Of a DNA stretch of 64,000 bases, positions 22,650 to 35,251 are shown piece after piece. The translations under genes and the position numbers were made by a program. This stretch comes from Tanypteryx hageni. Its lineage: Eukaryota > Arthropoda > Insecta > Odonata > Petaluridae. The stretch covers positions 52,341,738 through 52,405,737 of the forward strand of contig CM054115.1 of the NCBI GenBank assembly GCA_028673005.1. The letters are read 5' to 3'. Below the pieces are notes generated by a model. It searched no databases. It saw nothing but the letters and a program-made list of their open reading frames with translations, and was not told where the DNA came from. Each line of letters opens with the position of its first letter. Position 1 is the stretch's first letter.

Positions 22650-24250
22650 ACGCTAGGGCACTGGAATTAGAAGATAAGGAGTCTAATGGAATTTGTGGTA
22701 AAGGAATTATGAATATGGATGGGAAGATAGTCTCAGAAACAAAGGATGTAGCACAGGTATGAGAAGAATACATTAAGGAACTACACAGCAAGCAGGCAGA
22801 ATCGGCAAAAATAGAACTGGAAGATGAGGAAAATATTGAAGAAGATAACTTAGGACGAGATATTATGGAGAGCGAAGTAGAAAAAGCGATAGTGGAACTA
22901 AAGAAAGGGAAAGCCACAGGCAGCGATGGAATACCGGCTAAGTAACTTAAAGTCATGGGATCAGAAGGACTAAAAGCGATCACAAAATTAATTAATAAGA
23001 TTTACGACACGGGAGAGTGGCCTCGGGATTTCCTAGAAGTAACAATGATCCCTCTAAAGAAGAAGCCAAAGGCAATGCAGTGTAAAGATTACAGAACTAT
23101 AAGCCTTCTGTCACACACTTCGAAGATCATCACGAAGATTCTTCATAAAAGGCTGGAGAAAAAGGCAGAAGAAATGCTAGGGGAAGATGACGAGGAACTA
23201 GAGATGCTATAGGGTTAGTTAGAATCATATCTGAAAGGGCAATTGAATACAGTCAAGATATCTGCGTATGTTTCGTAGACTGGCAGAAGGCTTTTGATAG
23301 AGTAAATTGGGTAATGTTGATGAAGATATTAAAGGATATAGGAGTAGACTGGAAAGACAGGATCAGGAATCTATATGTGAATCAAGTTGTAAAGGTCAGG
23401 TTGGAGAATACGGACACCTACGGAGTAAATATCGGTAGAGGAGTAATACAGGGCTCGAGAAACTCCAGAAAATGATAAATAGACTAGTAATAACAGGTAG
23501 AAAATACGGTATGGAAATATATACAGAAAAATACAAGGTCATTCGAATATTGGGAAAAGAAGATAATCTAAACATAAGTATTGGAGGAAAGCCTTTAGAA
23601 CAAGTTTCAGAGTATAAAAACCTTGAAAGCATCATATCAAGAGAAGCAAAATGTACGGATGAGATCTGGGCTAGAATACGGTGCAGGAGTTTCAATTTTT
23701 AATTCTCCGTCATCTAGCCGTAGTCTACAAATTTCTATTTTTTAACAGGGCAAGAATAGGAAAAGCAAAAGCGGCTTTCAGAAGAAATAAACAACTACTT
23801 TCGAGGAATATAAGGGAAGATATCCGCATGAAGTTCATAAAATGCTATGTATCGAGTAAGTACGGAGCAGAAACATGGACGCTAAGGAAAAATGACATAA
23901 AATACTTGGAAAGCTTTGAAATGTGGACTTGGAGAAGAATGCTGAAGATAAAATGGACAGATAGGATGAAAAACGATGAGGTGCTATGATGAGTAGGAGA
24001 GAAGCAAATGATTATACAGACTATTAGAAAGAGGAAGGCAAACTGGGTTGGACATTACCTGAGGAGAGAGTATCATTAAAGACGTGTTACTAGGAAAAAG
24101 GGAAAGAGGTAGGAAAAGGTTTCAGCTGATAGACGATTTGAAAGGGAAAGAGAGTTATCAAGATATGAAGAGGGCAGCGGAAAATAGGAGTATATGGAGA
24201 ACCAGGTTTAACTAGGAATAATCACGGACCTGTCTACGGACAGACTACAT
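22650..24250 (+). pseudogene. Decayed RTE/L2-type LINE, ORF2 remnant
   Basis: Several shifted frames together read as a non-LTR reverse transcriptase. They show KGKATGSDGIPA (22898-22940), an IPL-KKP-KDYRTISLLSH-SKI stretch (about 23045-23135), GTRDAIG in another frame near 23190, and CFVDWQKAFDRVNW around 23267-23310 (palm motif A, with the catalytic Asp in FVD). GVIQG (about 23440-23455) corresponds to the GVRQG motif. Immediately after it the sequence skips the YADD catalytic motif C and resumes at the thumb (KMINRLVITG). The C-terminal part keeps AETWTLRK and FEMWTWRRML (about 23865-23950) and a WVGH motif. Stops near 22761, 22942 and 23210, an internal deletion and an insertion near 23679-23750 make it inactive. 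The 3' end GACCTGTCTACGGACAGAC recurs at 33.55 kb on the minus strand. Confidence 0.85.
23679..23750 (+). other. Roughly 70-bp insertion in the LINE
   Basis: The coding match breaks after GGGCTAGAATA and resumes at AGAATAGG. The interval is unrelated AT-rich sequence. It ends in TTTTTTAACAG, which resembles a splice acceptor, but a functional intron in a dead LINE is unlikely. AGAATA on both sides might be a short duplication produced by the insertion. Confidence 0.45.
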
Positions 24251-25827
24251 ATGATGATATTTTTTTAATAGATGAAAAGTTGCGAGAGTAATATTTTTGC
24301 TGGAATATATAAATTTGGATTTAATGTATCATATAATTTCTAGATTATGGATCTGAAAAAGTTCTGAATGTATTCATTAACAATATTTTCGAAATTGACA
24401 AAGTTTAAGCTACTCACTTCCAGTTGAACTTAGTTCAATTCATGAAGTTAACGTATGCTCCAAAATATCACTGTTACATTAAATATTTGACCTTATAATT
24501 GATAGTAGCTCAATGCTAATGCGTTTTATATAGAACGCTGCAGACTATGAAGTTTATAAGCGAAGGCTCCTTTTATTTTCTAAATCAACGAAGAAACTAA
24601 TTCATTCCCCACGTCGTTTCCCGCTAATCTTTACGCCTCGTTGTCATTTTTTTTACTCGATTAATTTAAATGAATTGCAACGTTATACGTTTTATACGTA
24701 TCGGTTCACCAGACGTGTATATAATTGAAACATCCGCTCCAGTGCCAATTTTCACGCAAGGCTCTCTCTGTGCCAACAATTTTATTTTACGACGGAAACC
24801 AGCAAATGAAACAGTTCTTCTCCCTTTGCCCGAATCTTCCGTTTCGCGAATCCTCATCCACTTTTTTAAAAATATCTTAGCGACGATGTGAACCAATTTC
24901 TTTTAATAATCACTTGCAAAACGCAAGGGAAGGAAAGAATACACTTGACTCTAGGTCGAAAAGAGGAGTCCGACCATTTATATCCGACCGAGTTATTTAT
25001 CGTTTGCAAAAGGAGGCTTTGGTGTCGTGGAAAAGGACCCACTCATGCTAAAAAATAACGCTTACAGTACACCTCCATTGAGAATCCACATAAATCCTTC
25101 TTATTTCATTTGCAAATACCCAAACAAAAATAATGGTCAACGCGCAAATCCGGACGCAATAGTACGGGAGGGATAGGCGATTATGGGGAGGCAGGAGGGG
25201 GGCTTGTCGGAAAGAGGAGATTATTATGGCGGGACATGTAGCCGAAAAGGACTCGATTGTAATTGAGGCCATTATGCCTCCAGCGAACACGTGACGTCGG
25301 TCAAATTTATTCCCTCCTTCTCTTCTCATCCACTCCCATCCCTATCCGCGTGCGTACCCCTTCCTCATCTCTATCGTCCCTTTTCTTGGGTACGTGTCAC
25401 CCCCTGCCGTCTACCCCATCCCATTTCCGCGTCCAATCAGGCGTAGTAACAAATCCTCCTCTTCGGGACACCCTCTTGAGCCGCATTGGGTCCCGAAACG
25501 GCACCGTGTATCACGCTATTACGAGCCCTTGATAAAATACCATAAGCGTGACGTGTAGGGCTTCGTTCCCCTCTTCGTGTTCTGCCGTGGAGCCAAAAAG
25601 TGGAATCTTTTTCTTTCGCGCCCATTTAGATTTTATTTTGCTTTTCGGAGCGTATTTCCGCCGTCGGATTATGCTCGGTCTGATGCGAACGGAGGCTGGG
25701 AATCCGTTTTATTCTTTCTCGTGACAATTAGACGACGATTCTTGGTTTATTTTCTGCTCGGGTCTCTACTCGGTGTGACGGAGGCGTGGTATAATTTCTC
25801 GTCGGTTTTGCTGTTTTTCGATCAACC
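24251..25827. other. Unassigned DNA
   Basis: AT-rich up to about 25040, then a moderately GC-rich stretch (25050-25830) with several chance frames of 60-108 codons. No domain, splice pattern or repeat is recognised. Confidence 0.35.
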
Positions 25828-25835
25828 GTCTAGGC

Positions 25836-26240
25836 CAGGGATCGGCGACCTACGGCTCCATAGCCGAATGCGGCTCTTCATGAACTTAGGCGCGGCTTCC
25901 TAAAATAACTCCTCTCGTATAACCCGCCTGGAACATCAAATCGCTCGTGACTTCATTCACCGAAAGTTCACATTTACTTGTAAGAATTACGGGAAATATT
26001 AATAAAATCTTTAAATAGTAAACCTCTTATTTATCTGTAATGTGGCTCTTCTTATGTTGTTTTATGCTGAATATAAAAAAGGCAGCTCTTCTTGTTAATT
26101 CGGTTCCAGACCCCTTATCTATAGGGTTGAGATTAAGTTTGGTTATATTTTGGTTACAGGCCTTCATTTAAAAAATGTACAACTCAACCATTAAAAGGGA
26201 GGCTCTTTAAAGGCTAAAATGCGTTTCGCACGCTGCCCGC
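25836..26240. mobile_element. hAT-type MITE, right end degenerate
   Basis: It begins with CAGGGATCGGCGACCTACGGCTC, the widespread hAT terminal pattern. Subterminal repeats of GCGGCTCTTC / GTGGCTCTTC / GGCAGCTCTTC / GAGGCTCTTT follow at intervals up to about 26215. A clean inverted right terminus and target duplication were not found, so the right boundary is approximate. Confidence 0.6.
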
Positions 26241-26607
26241 CTCATCCAAAACGACCTTTAAAAATAGATTTAGCAACTTTTTCATCAAATTGTGTGGTGA
26301 AGTGTTGGATAGCATGTTGGTGTAAATGATCATATGATAATAATTTGGTGCGTTATTTTTTGTTGTATAGACAGTTTCAATTTGATAGAATCGAACAATA
26401 GATATTCTTCCGTTTTTTAGATTAATCAGATGGTATGGTAAAGCGATACGATAGATATAAACACACATTGCCGTTTTTATAAAAATACGAAGAATAATTT
26501 TAGTTAGATTTAAATTTATATTGAATTACTGAGCTATTATTAAGGCTGAAGTCGGACTAACAGTCGTCATAACTCCATTGAGCGTAAAAGTTTTGAGAGA
26601 GCCGTAT

Positions 26608-26880
26608 GTACTATGTAGGATTTTCGCAGGTTTTTCACACCCCCCCCTTCTCGGCAGGTGTTTTCCTGCGTGGGTTTTACTAGGAAGAACAAGTCTGTTT
26701 TTACGTAGTTTTCCCCCACAAACTTAAATGTCTTCAGTTATATCTTTTTATGTTTAGTATATTTTATATGCCGAGTATTGTAATACTTTTATTTTTGATA
26801 TTCATGATATTGAAGAAGGATTAAATGTAAGAATGGACTTTATGGTCCAATTTTCGCCCGAATAAAGACGATTGTCTACC
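26608..26880 (+). mobile_element. Dispersed repeat with LINE-like 3' end, plus copy
   Basis: The segment from GTAGGATTTTCGCAGGTTTTTCACACCCCC through CCTGCGTGGGTTTTAC and GTAAGAATGGACTTTATGGTCC to CGCCCGAATAAAGACG matches 35252-35515 in inverse orientation. The end AATAAAGACGATTGTCTACC followed by an ATCTATCTATC run looks like a non-LTR retrotransposon 3' terminus. No coding part is attached. Confidence 0.65.
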
Positions 26881-29730
26881 TATATATCTATCTATGCTAA
26901 TAAGGGATAATAATCAGCCGTCCTTAGTGATCGCTAATTCTAAAAAAAGAACGATGAACCGTCTTTCGTTCGCTTATAGAGGCGGTATCTTTCCCGTCTG
27001 TATTATCGATCTTTCCATTACTATTGGATCTATCATCAGCGTCAATTTATGTCGATGTTCATATTATGTCCTTGGTTGTGCCTCGCTCAGTTATAGCCGT
27101 AGAACGACGAGCACTAGTGACATGAGACGCTCTCCTAGTACTCTTGCAATTCCCTCCATTACGACCAGGAAGTGGAGAGCGTTATCATTCTTACATACGC
27201 CCATCTAGGACAGCGACGCAGACTATAGAGATAGGGAAAGATGAAAAAAAGAAGCATTAAGAAGATGCGAGGAGACAAGCTGTAGCTTCGCGACCTACTC
27301 TTCGTAGATGACGGTTGTAATCTTAAAGATAAATTGTGAGGGAGGCCTTTTTACCAGCGCAGTCTCTCTTTTCGTATTCAAGTGGCATTTTTCTTCTTTT
27401 TTCGCAATTTGGCGAGAGGCAGGAGACAGTGCGTCCCCAGCAATCACATACAATGGATGGGACACGCCTTTAAGATGGCTGAGTAGGAAGCGTATAGTTA
27501 CGTGGAATGGAAGAGCAGGAAAACTAATAGTTTTGTAGACGAGTTTTCGAAAAAGATGTAGAGAGATGTACAGAGAGAGAGAGAGATGGAGAGGGGAGAA
27601 AGAGAAGAGTGAGTAGTGGGCAGTTGGGGGGGGGGGGTTATGGTCGCATGGGAGATGAGGAAATCGGTACGATTTTCGGTTACTACTTCAGAACCGCAAA
27701 TTCGATTCGATTTGATTAGGCCGAAATGACCGGATCGCACATAACACATCTATCTCACTCCCTCGTCCCATCCCACCTCCGCTTCCAAGCCCCACCTCCT
27801 TTCCGCCCACAACTTCCGCAATCCCCTTCCCCTCCTCCGTAACCCCTTTCCCGAGGTGAAAACACGGAGTGCTTTTCTCCCTAGGGCGGCGCTGTATTTC
27901 GGGTTAGAGGAAAGACCGAGTGGGAAGGGGAGTGGGGGGTCGATGTTTCGGGTCCTTAACCCTAGGTGGCGACGCTGCGGCTTCCGCACCGTGCGTTTTC
28001 TCCGGGTTTTACGGAGAACGGTAGGATTTGCGGGACGGATTTGAGGCGAAGGGTTGATTTTTTCCTCCCCTCCTGGGAGGTTCTCCTGCGGTGACGTGGA
28101 TTAGTTCGTATCCTCCTTAATGGCTCTGTTGACGGTTTATTTAATTTTTTTGTTCTCTGGTTGCGACGGTGGTTTTGGTTGTGGATTTTGTGCTTCCGCC
28201 GGTGTATTGGCGCACCTAATTCTTAAATAAATAGTCGGAAAAATGTAAGTTTGCGAGAAAAATTCGGAGCAATGGTTACGATAATTAATTAAGAAAAGAA
28301 ACTTCCGACATCGAGCGTCAGATATGCATGAATGGAATTTAAGGAGAGGGAATAGCGTTTCGAATTATGCATATATCTGCCGTCTTTATCTTTTCTACGG
28401 ATAGTGGCCAACTCGGGCAGCAGTTATTGCCAATATCAAATTCAGCCAAGAAAAGAGTGCAAATTTTCAGCCTTGTCACTGAAGTAAGTTGTGCGAGAAT
28501 GTAAACGAGAAAAAAGATCTTCGTCGAGTTATCGTTAATGCGCGTCGTTGGTAATCTATCTGTGGAATTTCGACTGTATGGACGTGTATTCGTGCCTTTA
28601 TTTACGTTTGCACCCACGGATATAATTGTAAGTAGGCAATCACGAAAGAGCTTCCTTCACTTCTGGCCTTTTGAAAGCCTTTCATTTAATCACGCGCTAT
28701 ATTAAGAAGTTCTCTTTTAAGTAATACGTAAAGCTGATACATTTCCTTATTAAAATAAGTATTAATGCCCGCTGAGCTAAGATCGCAGTCCCACGAGTTT
28801 AAAAGCTCAGAAAATGAAAACAATTAGCCATAATAATATACGGTCTTCCATCACAAATGATTGTTTTGTCCAATGTTAAATGAACGATTGTAATTGCACG
28901 AACAGCCTCGGGACGTATACCGTTTGAGTAAACATTTATCTATTCAGAATTTTGTTGCTTCTTTTGTTTTTATTTTTCACGACCAAAATCTTCCGAAATC
29001 ATTCCCATTGGCAAAAAGATATATTCCATATAAACAGGAAGTTTTCTTCGAGGACGGCTTCTCCGTTCGATCCCTTCATTTTGTTCTGCTCCGACGCATT
29101 ATTTCGCCATTTTTATATTCATTATCGAGAACAGTCAGCGTTTCAAATTGAAAATTCCATGAGTCACTCGCTTCTTTTGGCGGAAGGGAAATTATCATTG
29201 GTGACCCCTGTAAATTATGACTCAGCAAACTCAAGGAGGAAATTTGACTTTCAAGGATATAAGATTGCGGAGATAGATCGTTTTTGTGATTGCTCTTCAA
29301 ATGTCTACAGGTTTTTTGACTTCGACCTATCATGATATTCAACTTCTGATCGAAAAAAATCGAGAAAGTCATCCGGTTCGATTCTGATCGATTCTAGCAA
29401 AGATAAGATAATATCGAGTGATTTGCCCGTGATGACGGTTGATTTGTGTTAAAATGGCATATCTGGTTTCCACAAATTTTTCGTCGTCATCGTAGCTATC
29501 TCAATTGCCAAACGTTAAGAGCGATGGCTAATCTATATATTAATAGCTTAAAAAATGAGATTTTTAAAGTGACGGTAACAGCCACCTTAACGTGGGATGC
29601 ATCAAATTAAACGCCTCGATCTGAAGATTTGCAGGAAAATAATAAAATTGAAATCGGTCAAACCGTTTGCGATATATTGAGGTTTTTTTGTGACCGTCTA
29701 AGCTCTACTCGACGTAGTTGCAGTGGCTGA
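26881..29730. other. Unassigned DNA
   Basis: It includes a 13-base G run (about 27627-27639), a GA-rich patch (27560-27610) and a GC-richer stretch at 27740-28060. Frames of up to 127 codons (28952-29335) show no recognisable domain. No gene is called. Confidence 0.35.
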
Positions 29731-29737
29731 TGTTAAG

Positions 29738-29814
29738 GTGGCGCTGCTAGCGGACATGAGACGCTGTAGGAAATAACGTGGCGCTCCTAGCGGACATTAG
29801 TAGAAGGAAATAAA
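29738..29814 (+). repeat. 40-bp tandem duplication
   Basis: GTGGCGCT(G/C)CTAGCGGACAT...GTAG(A)AGGAAATAA occurs twice, starting at 29738 and 29778. The GGCGCT-CTAGCGG core is partly palindromic. Confidence 0.7.
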
Positions 29815-30947
29815 CCTTGCAGTAGCTGAGCTCCATGGTAATGTGACAGAAGGCTAACTACAAAGACAATATTTAATCTAACCAACCAGTCGATTTATCG
29901 ACGGGCAACTGCTAGTTATTTTTTTAATCCATGCTATTCTGAACTCATATTTCGCCGTTTCGATTCAAAGTTTCTGGGTTGGCACCACTGAATCACACGG
30001 ACGAGCTCCCTCGGACGTAAACAAACACGCGTTCATGCTCGAATGGAGAAAAGAGAAGCGAGCGTCCTTCCTTCCAGACGGCCTCCAGACTCACAACCTA
30101 TGCAATCTCCATCACGCTCCAGCCAACCCCCCTTCTCTCCCACCCCCATCCACGGCCTCTCAAACCCTGCCCCCCCTTGCATTTTTCCCGGGTACGATTA
30201 GTCAGCCTTCCCCTCCTCCTCAATCCTCCCGTGAGGAGATTGGAAGAGGGAATGGGAAAAGGGGAGGGGGGAGTTTTATATACATGCCGGGACCCATGTG
30301 TTCCGACGGAGGTCAGTGACGTCACTCTTTCTGGCGTTCGGGTAGGAGGTGAGAGGGGATGGGGTAAGAGGGATAGGCGACCGAATGAAATAAGGGGTGT
30401 GTGCGTGAATAAGTAGGGTGGGGTGGTTTCTAGGAGGGGTCCATATGGTTTTCCGGGGTGACCGTGCTATCGTACATGGCGAGGGAGAGGGTTTTGGACG
30501 CGGATGAGGATTTATGCTCAGAAAGGGCGTATCTCGTTAGTGGGGTGGGAAAAGAAGAGGGGAGTCGCCAGGATGGGGTTTTAAAACCTTTCCTCCATCA
30601 CAGAAAGCGTGGATTATATTCTTATCCTACTAGAGCTGAGACATCTCGCTCATACAAAGTAGAATCCTGCTGGAAAAAATGGAAATTCTCTCTCTCTCTC
30701 TCTTCAGACGTGATCGAAATTGAAAACATGATCAAGGATGACTAAACGATAAACAACACGTACATTTTCACATAAAAAGTAACCATCTTCTCTGGTGATT
30801 CTTCGATCTTTATACCCAAGGTTTTTTGCAATATCAACGGTGGTCTTATCAGCACTTAACTACGGATCCTTCGTAGTTTAAACGTGCCCGACGTTTGTTC
30901 AGAATGTTCGTATCCGCAGGGGTAAGGAATATCGTTTATTTAATACA
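29815..30947. other. Unassigned DNA with G-rich patch
   Basis: The part from 30030 to 30500 is GC-richer. At 30248-30271 four G runs with loops AAT, AAAA and A make a G-quadruplex candidate on the plus strand. A CT repeat lies near 30690-30702. No gene is recognised. Confidence 0.4.
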
Positions 30948-30955
30948 GGGATGGG

Positions 30956-31253
30956 TAACATTTCGGGCACCGCGGCGTTGGTGGTTGCAAGTCCATCGGC
31001 GGACCGCATCAAAACTTGCTAATGCTTCGGCGGGCCGGATTAGAGTTTAATCGGAAGCTACTTGAAGATACTGAGGTATTAGTGAAAATCAAGTATAAAT
31101 TGGGTTTTTAGGTTTAACATATCAATATTAAAAGATTTTGGACAAAACTTCAATTAAAAACTATGAATGTGTGTTAAATTTCACGGATCTCTTTTTCACC
31201 ATAGTTTCGCGGGTCGCATAAAACGCTCTCGGGGAACCGCATGCTCGCCCATG
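30956..31253. mobile_element. hAT-type MITE, 298 bp, perfect target duplication
   Basis: The left end is CAGGGATGGGTAAC and the right end is CTCGCCCATG. The eight bases ATTTAATA flank it perfectly on both sides (30948-30955 and 31254-31261). Internal CGGGCACCGCGG, GCGGACCGC and GGGCCGG repeats are typical of hAT subterminal regions. There is no coding capacity. Confidence 0.85.
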
Positions 31254-31591
31254 ATTTAATACGGGGTATAATCCGAAGTCGCTAGTTTAAATCGCGGAGT
31301 GAATTCGTAGGACATTCTGATCTTAACCTTTCCGCATCGTCTGAATGGCGGATTTGACATAGAATTTTATTTCGTAAAGCAATAAAAATTTGATTTAATC
31401 TGTTTTAGAATAACTTTCCGCGTAGCGGAATGGATGCGGTGTTATTGGTAATTCAAAATTATCTGCATGAAGATGTGTCTGCCTAAAGAAGAACGTAGTT
31501 TTGCTGAATTCGATGAATGGAATTTTTTAATAAAATGAAATGATAATTTTTCTAACTTTATTCTTTTATTCGTCATTTTTAATGATATATG

Positions 31592-31748
31592 CCAGGCCCT
31601 TTTATAACACCAGGGGATGCATTCTAAGAAATGCCGAGTAATGTGAATCCGTATCATGCGAACCTAGCTAGAGAGAGGAGGAGGGTTGTCTGAATTTTTG
31701 GTATTAAAAATCAAACCGTGTTATAGCAAATGTTATGGGAGGGCCAGG
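31592..31748. mobile_element. GTTATAG-family MITE, copy 1 (about 157 bp)
   Basis: The termini CCAGGCCCTTTTATAAC and, inverted, CCTGGCCCTCCCATAAC enclose AATGTGAATCCG and a TTTTTGGTATTAAAAA-like segment ending in GTTATAGCAAATGTTATGGG. The same internal words recur in the copies at 33984-34366 and 49911-50542. Superfamily unknown; the architecture resembles mariner/pogo-type MITEs. Confidence 0.6.
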
Positions 31749-33545
31749 CGTAGAAATTTTGAAAATCACCCACACGTTGAGTTTTTCATAACTCGGAGCG
31801 CTGGAATTCCACCGCTCTGGAACCAATATTTGCTTCAACCGCGGTGCTTTCTTTTATGGATATTCCGCGCGGAAAAAGATGTCCAAGTAGACCGTCTTTT
31901 CCCAGCGGGAGGGAACTTTTTAAATATTTCATCCCCCCTAAGGTTTCCGCATTTCAAGAAACCTCATGCGAGAATATTTTACCGCCGCAATTTACCATCC
32001 ATCTCTCGCACCGTTCCCTCCGTGAGACAGTTTAAAGAAAAAGATGTAAATTTTCGCCTTTTATTGAAAAATAAAACCGACGGAGGTGAAACTTCGCGGC
32101 CATTAGAAGCGAGAGAGAGTGTGTGTGTGTAGAAGACGCAATTTTTGACGTTATCGTGCTTTTCGGAATATCGCGATGCTCACTTTTTCTTCCAAATTCC
32201 ACTATTTGATTCCTTTTCCCGATAGGAAAGTTGCTTGGAAGAGAGAGAGAGAGAAAGAAAAGGAATAATTTCGTTTAATGTACATTTTTTTAACGGAACT
32301 TTTCGGAAACGGAGATATTGTTGATTTGTTCCCCTCTATTCCACGGAGGATTCCGGAGCTGCATCTCTGGTCTCTATTATCGCCGATCGAATTAGCTACG
32401 TATTCAACCCAGTTGCGGAGTAATATCGGGCCCCTTTATGGCGTTGAATACGAGAAAGATACGGCTCTCCTCCGAGGACGCATTTTTTAAAACTAGGAAT
32501 TCGAAGAGGAAGGAAATGTTAAACGTTAAAAATCTTGGCGGAATATAAATCTCTTGGGCGTACTCTTCATCTTTTCTGCGAAGTTTCTTTCATTTTTCAG
32601 TGAGAGGATTACGTTTTTTCTTCCTTCGATGATTTACGTTCCGCCTGTGTCAGAGGCGTTCCTTTTTTTTTTAAAGAAAAAGGAAGACGAATCGCTCCTC
32701 GGGCCGAGATATTACGAATGAATTATGTAAAGGAATGGTTATTCATTGAACAAACACGGGAGAAGGAAAGATATCGAAGGAAGAATTTTCAAAAATGCGA
32801 TCTTTGTCGCTGTAGTATAAACTTTGGTTGAGCGATTCGTGTTTGTTTTCTGATAACCGATGTTTATATTTCGAACTGAGTAAATCTGGAAAATTGGACT
32901 TTTATCGTAATTGATCGCGCTTTTTTATTAATTTTATCCATTAACTCGACGAACTCGTCAAATAAAAAAAGAAACCAACGATTAAGTTTAAGCTTTCCAA
33001 CTCGGGAACAGTATACGAATTTGTAGCGGTCCTTAAATCGTTTGCGAAAATGACAGGTTAACATGCACAGCGTAAGATTTCATCGTACAGATCATATGTT
33101 TCCTCAACTAAGAATAACACTCTTTATTCTCCTTGCCGTGTAGAATTCGCTGTATTGCGCCTTGGCGAAGCGAGCATGTGGAAAGGGAAACGTTAAGATA
33201 TGTACCGAAGATAGCGTATGATAAATTACCCCAGAAATTATAGAAATTCCATTCTAATTCCGTATGGAAAGCAGTGGTATAAAAATAAATAACCTAACGA
33301 ATTAATACGAAGAAGTCGGCGACTCTGAAAATACAATTTTTTAAAAAACCGCTTCCTTTTTTAGTTTTGGCTCGGAACGTTTTCTCAATATTTAAACAAT
33401 TAAGTTCGCAGGCGCCATAAATAATTCTATCCTTCACATTTAAATTTATTTGTTCGAAACATACAGATAACCCCGGGTATTATCTGGAAGCAATTTAGTA
33501 GTTTAAACGAACATTTGAAATTTGATTAAAAATGCGGAATGCGCG
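31749..33545. other. Unassigned DNA
   Basis: The 148-codon frame at 31686-32132 overlaps the MITE and has no domain. Short GT (32119-32130) and GA (32240-32255) repeats are present. No gene, RNA or other repeat is recognised. Confidence 0.35.
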
Positions 33546-33549
33546 TCAT

Positions 33550-33870
33550 CATGGTAGGTAGTCTGTCCGTAGACAGGTCCGTGTTTACTATTCATGGTTA
33601 AACCTGGTTCTCCGCATACTCCTATTTTCCGCAATCTTCTTCATGGCTTGATAGATCTCTTTCCCTTTCAAGTCGCCTGTCAGCTGAAATATTTTCCTAC
33701 CTATTTCTCTTTCCAGTTTTCCTTCTTACACTTAATCATGCTCTCTTTCTCTCGCCTCAGTTAATGTCCAATCCAGTTCGCCTTCTTATTTCTTATAGTC
33801 TGTATAATCGTTCGCTTCTATTCTTCTTAGTATTTCGTCGTTTTTCAGCCTTCTGTCGATTTTAACTTCG
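33550..33870 (-). pseudogene. LINE 3' fragment, same family as 22.65 kb
   Basis: On the minus strand the sequence reads through LKNDEIL, then the segment around CGAACTGGATTGGACATTA, and on to GAAAGGGAAAGAGATCTATCAAG, GGAAAATAGGAGTAT, AGAACCAGGTTTAACCATGAATAG and CACGGACCTGTCTACGGACAGACTACC. This parallels 23950-24250 closely. The copy is 5'-truncated, as is usual for LINE insertions. Stops and indels make it inactive. Confidence 0.85.
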
Positions 33871-33983
33871 GCATCTCCATGCCGACATTTCGAAGCGTCG
33901 CAATCATTTTTTCGCGAATGATTCCGCGACAAAATTTAATCACTTCAACGAGAAAGACCGCCATTTCTATGCAGGAGTACACT

Positions 33984-34366
33984 CGTCCATCCTATAAAAC
34001 GGCGGATACTTTCTGAAAAAGTGCCGTATAATTCGAATCCGTGTTATGTGAACGTGGCTCTACGCAGCAAAATGGGGTTGCGTTCCATAGCCCTCCCTCC
34101 ACAAACCCTCCTTCATAGCCTAAATTTCCAAACTTCTCTTTGATGCACGCATGCTACGAGCAGGTCAGGGTATTTTTGCCGGTTATCCAAACTGAAAGCC
34201 AAAGTACTCGGGCCCTCCAAAATGTGTCTTCCTCTTTCAGCAATCTGGAATCCCACTTCCCAAGTACGACCAAGCCGCGTTAATGCGAACCATAATCCTC
34301 GTTGTAAAAAATTTTGGTATTGAAAACAATCCGCGCTGTAGCGAATCCGCGTTATGAAATCCCGGA
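33984..34366. mobile_element. GTTATAG-family MITE, copy 2 (about 383 bp)
   Basis: It runs from CGTCCATCCTATAAAACGGCGG, GGATACTTTCTGAAAAAGTGCC and GGGGTTGCGTTCC to CGCGTTAATGCGAACC and GCTGTAGCGAATCCGCGTTATG. These words occur in the same order at 49911-50542. The third copy carries extra tRNA-like sequence that is absent here. Confidence 0.65.
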
Positions 34367-35250
34367 GCTAGGTGCATTCATTTTTGCTTTGCTGCGGCTC
34401 TCATTATTAGAGAAACCTTCCGCCGAAATGAACAGCGACGAGACAATTGCCCAGCGCGCGAGTCGGTACCGCTTGATTTCGACATTTTATTCAGAATGAA
34501 CGATGACATTCTCCGTGAGAGCTTTCAAGATAACAACGTCGCCCGTTTCCTGTTCTGGATCACTGGTTCGAACCTTTCGCCACCCGCACTCGCAATCAAC
34601 AAAACCTCTTTATTACGCCGACTCGGCTCAAATTACAGCCATCCTCTTAAATAAATTTAAGACCCCTCACATCTATACCCCGGCCCACTACCCTCGAATT
34701 CTTCTCAACTCCATCCAACGCCAACACCGAGGACCGATGCACTTTCCCCCTTTTTTCCTCCCTTTCCCATAATACAATCCGACGGATATTACCCGCGCAA
34801 CACTACTCCGTCTGGACTCGGACACTGTTAAGGGCTACATATGTCTCTCAAGGCTGTAAAAAGGAATAAGAGGGTCCATCGGTCCGGAACAAAAGGAAAA
34901 GGCAGTCGCGGATATAGAGAAATAAAAGCGGTACGATGCTGAGGTCATGGCGACGGGAAATGGCTTCGGTGAGACGGAGAGAGAGAGGAATAAGGATATG
35001 AGGGTTTTCCTCCCTCCTCCTCTTCCTAAAAGTCCCGGTAATGAATGTCTAGAAGGGCGGGAGGTGCGTAATAGTTGGGGGAGGGGGAGGAAATGAAGTC
35101 GGATGAGGGTGGGGAAGCGTGGCGCTTAAGTCGATGCCTAGAGGGGGAGAAAAGGACTCTCCATGTATTAGTAAACTAGACGGTCGGTGTGGAAGGGAGA
35201 AAGGGAGATTGGAAGATTAAGGAGCACCGCGGAAAGGACTAGGGGAAGAA
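34367..35250. other. Unassigned DNA
   Basis: Mixed composition, with GA-rich patches near 34975-35010 and G-rich sequence near 35080-35110. No gene recognised. Confidence 0.35.
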
Positions 35251-35251
35251 G

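Noticed and set aside
23679..23750. Insertion ending in TTTTTTAACAG read as a true intron
   Set aside because: It interrupts a dead LINE and has no GT donor at a position that would restore the frame.
28765..28812. Possible tRNA-like sequence (GCTGAGCTAAGATCGCAG)
   Set aside because: No B box with the required GGTTCRANNCC pattern and no foldable arms.
31686..32132. 148-codon plus-strand frame of balanced composition
   Set aside because: It starts inside a MITE and continues into unrelated DNA, with no recognisable domain or splice context.
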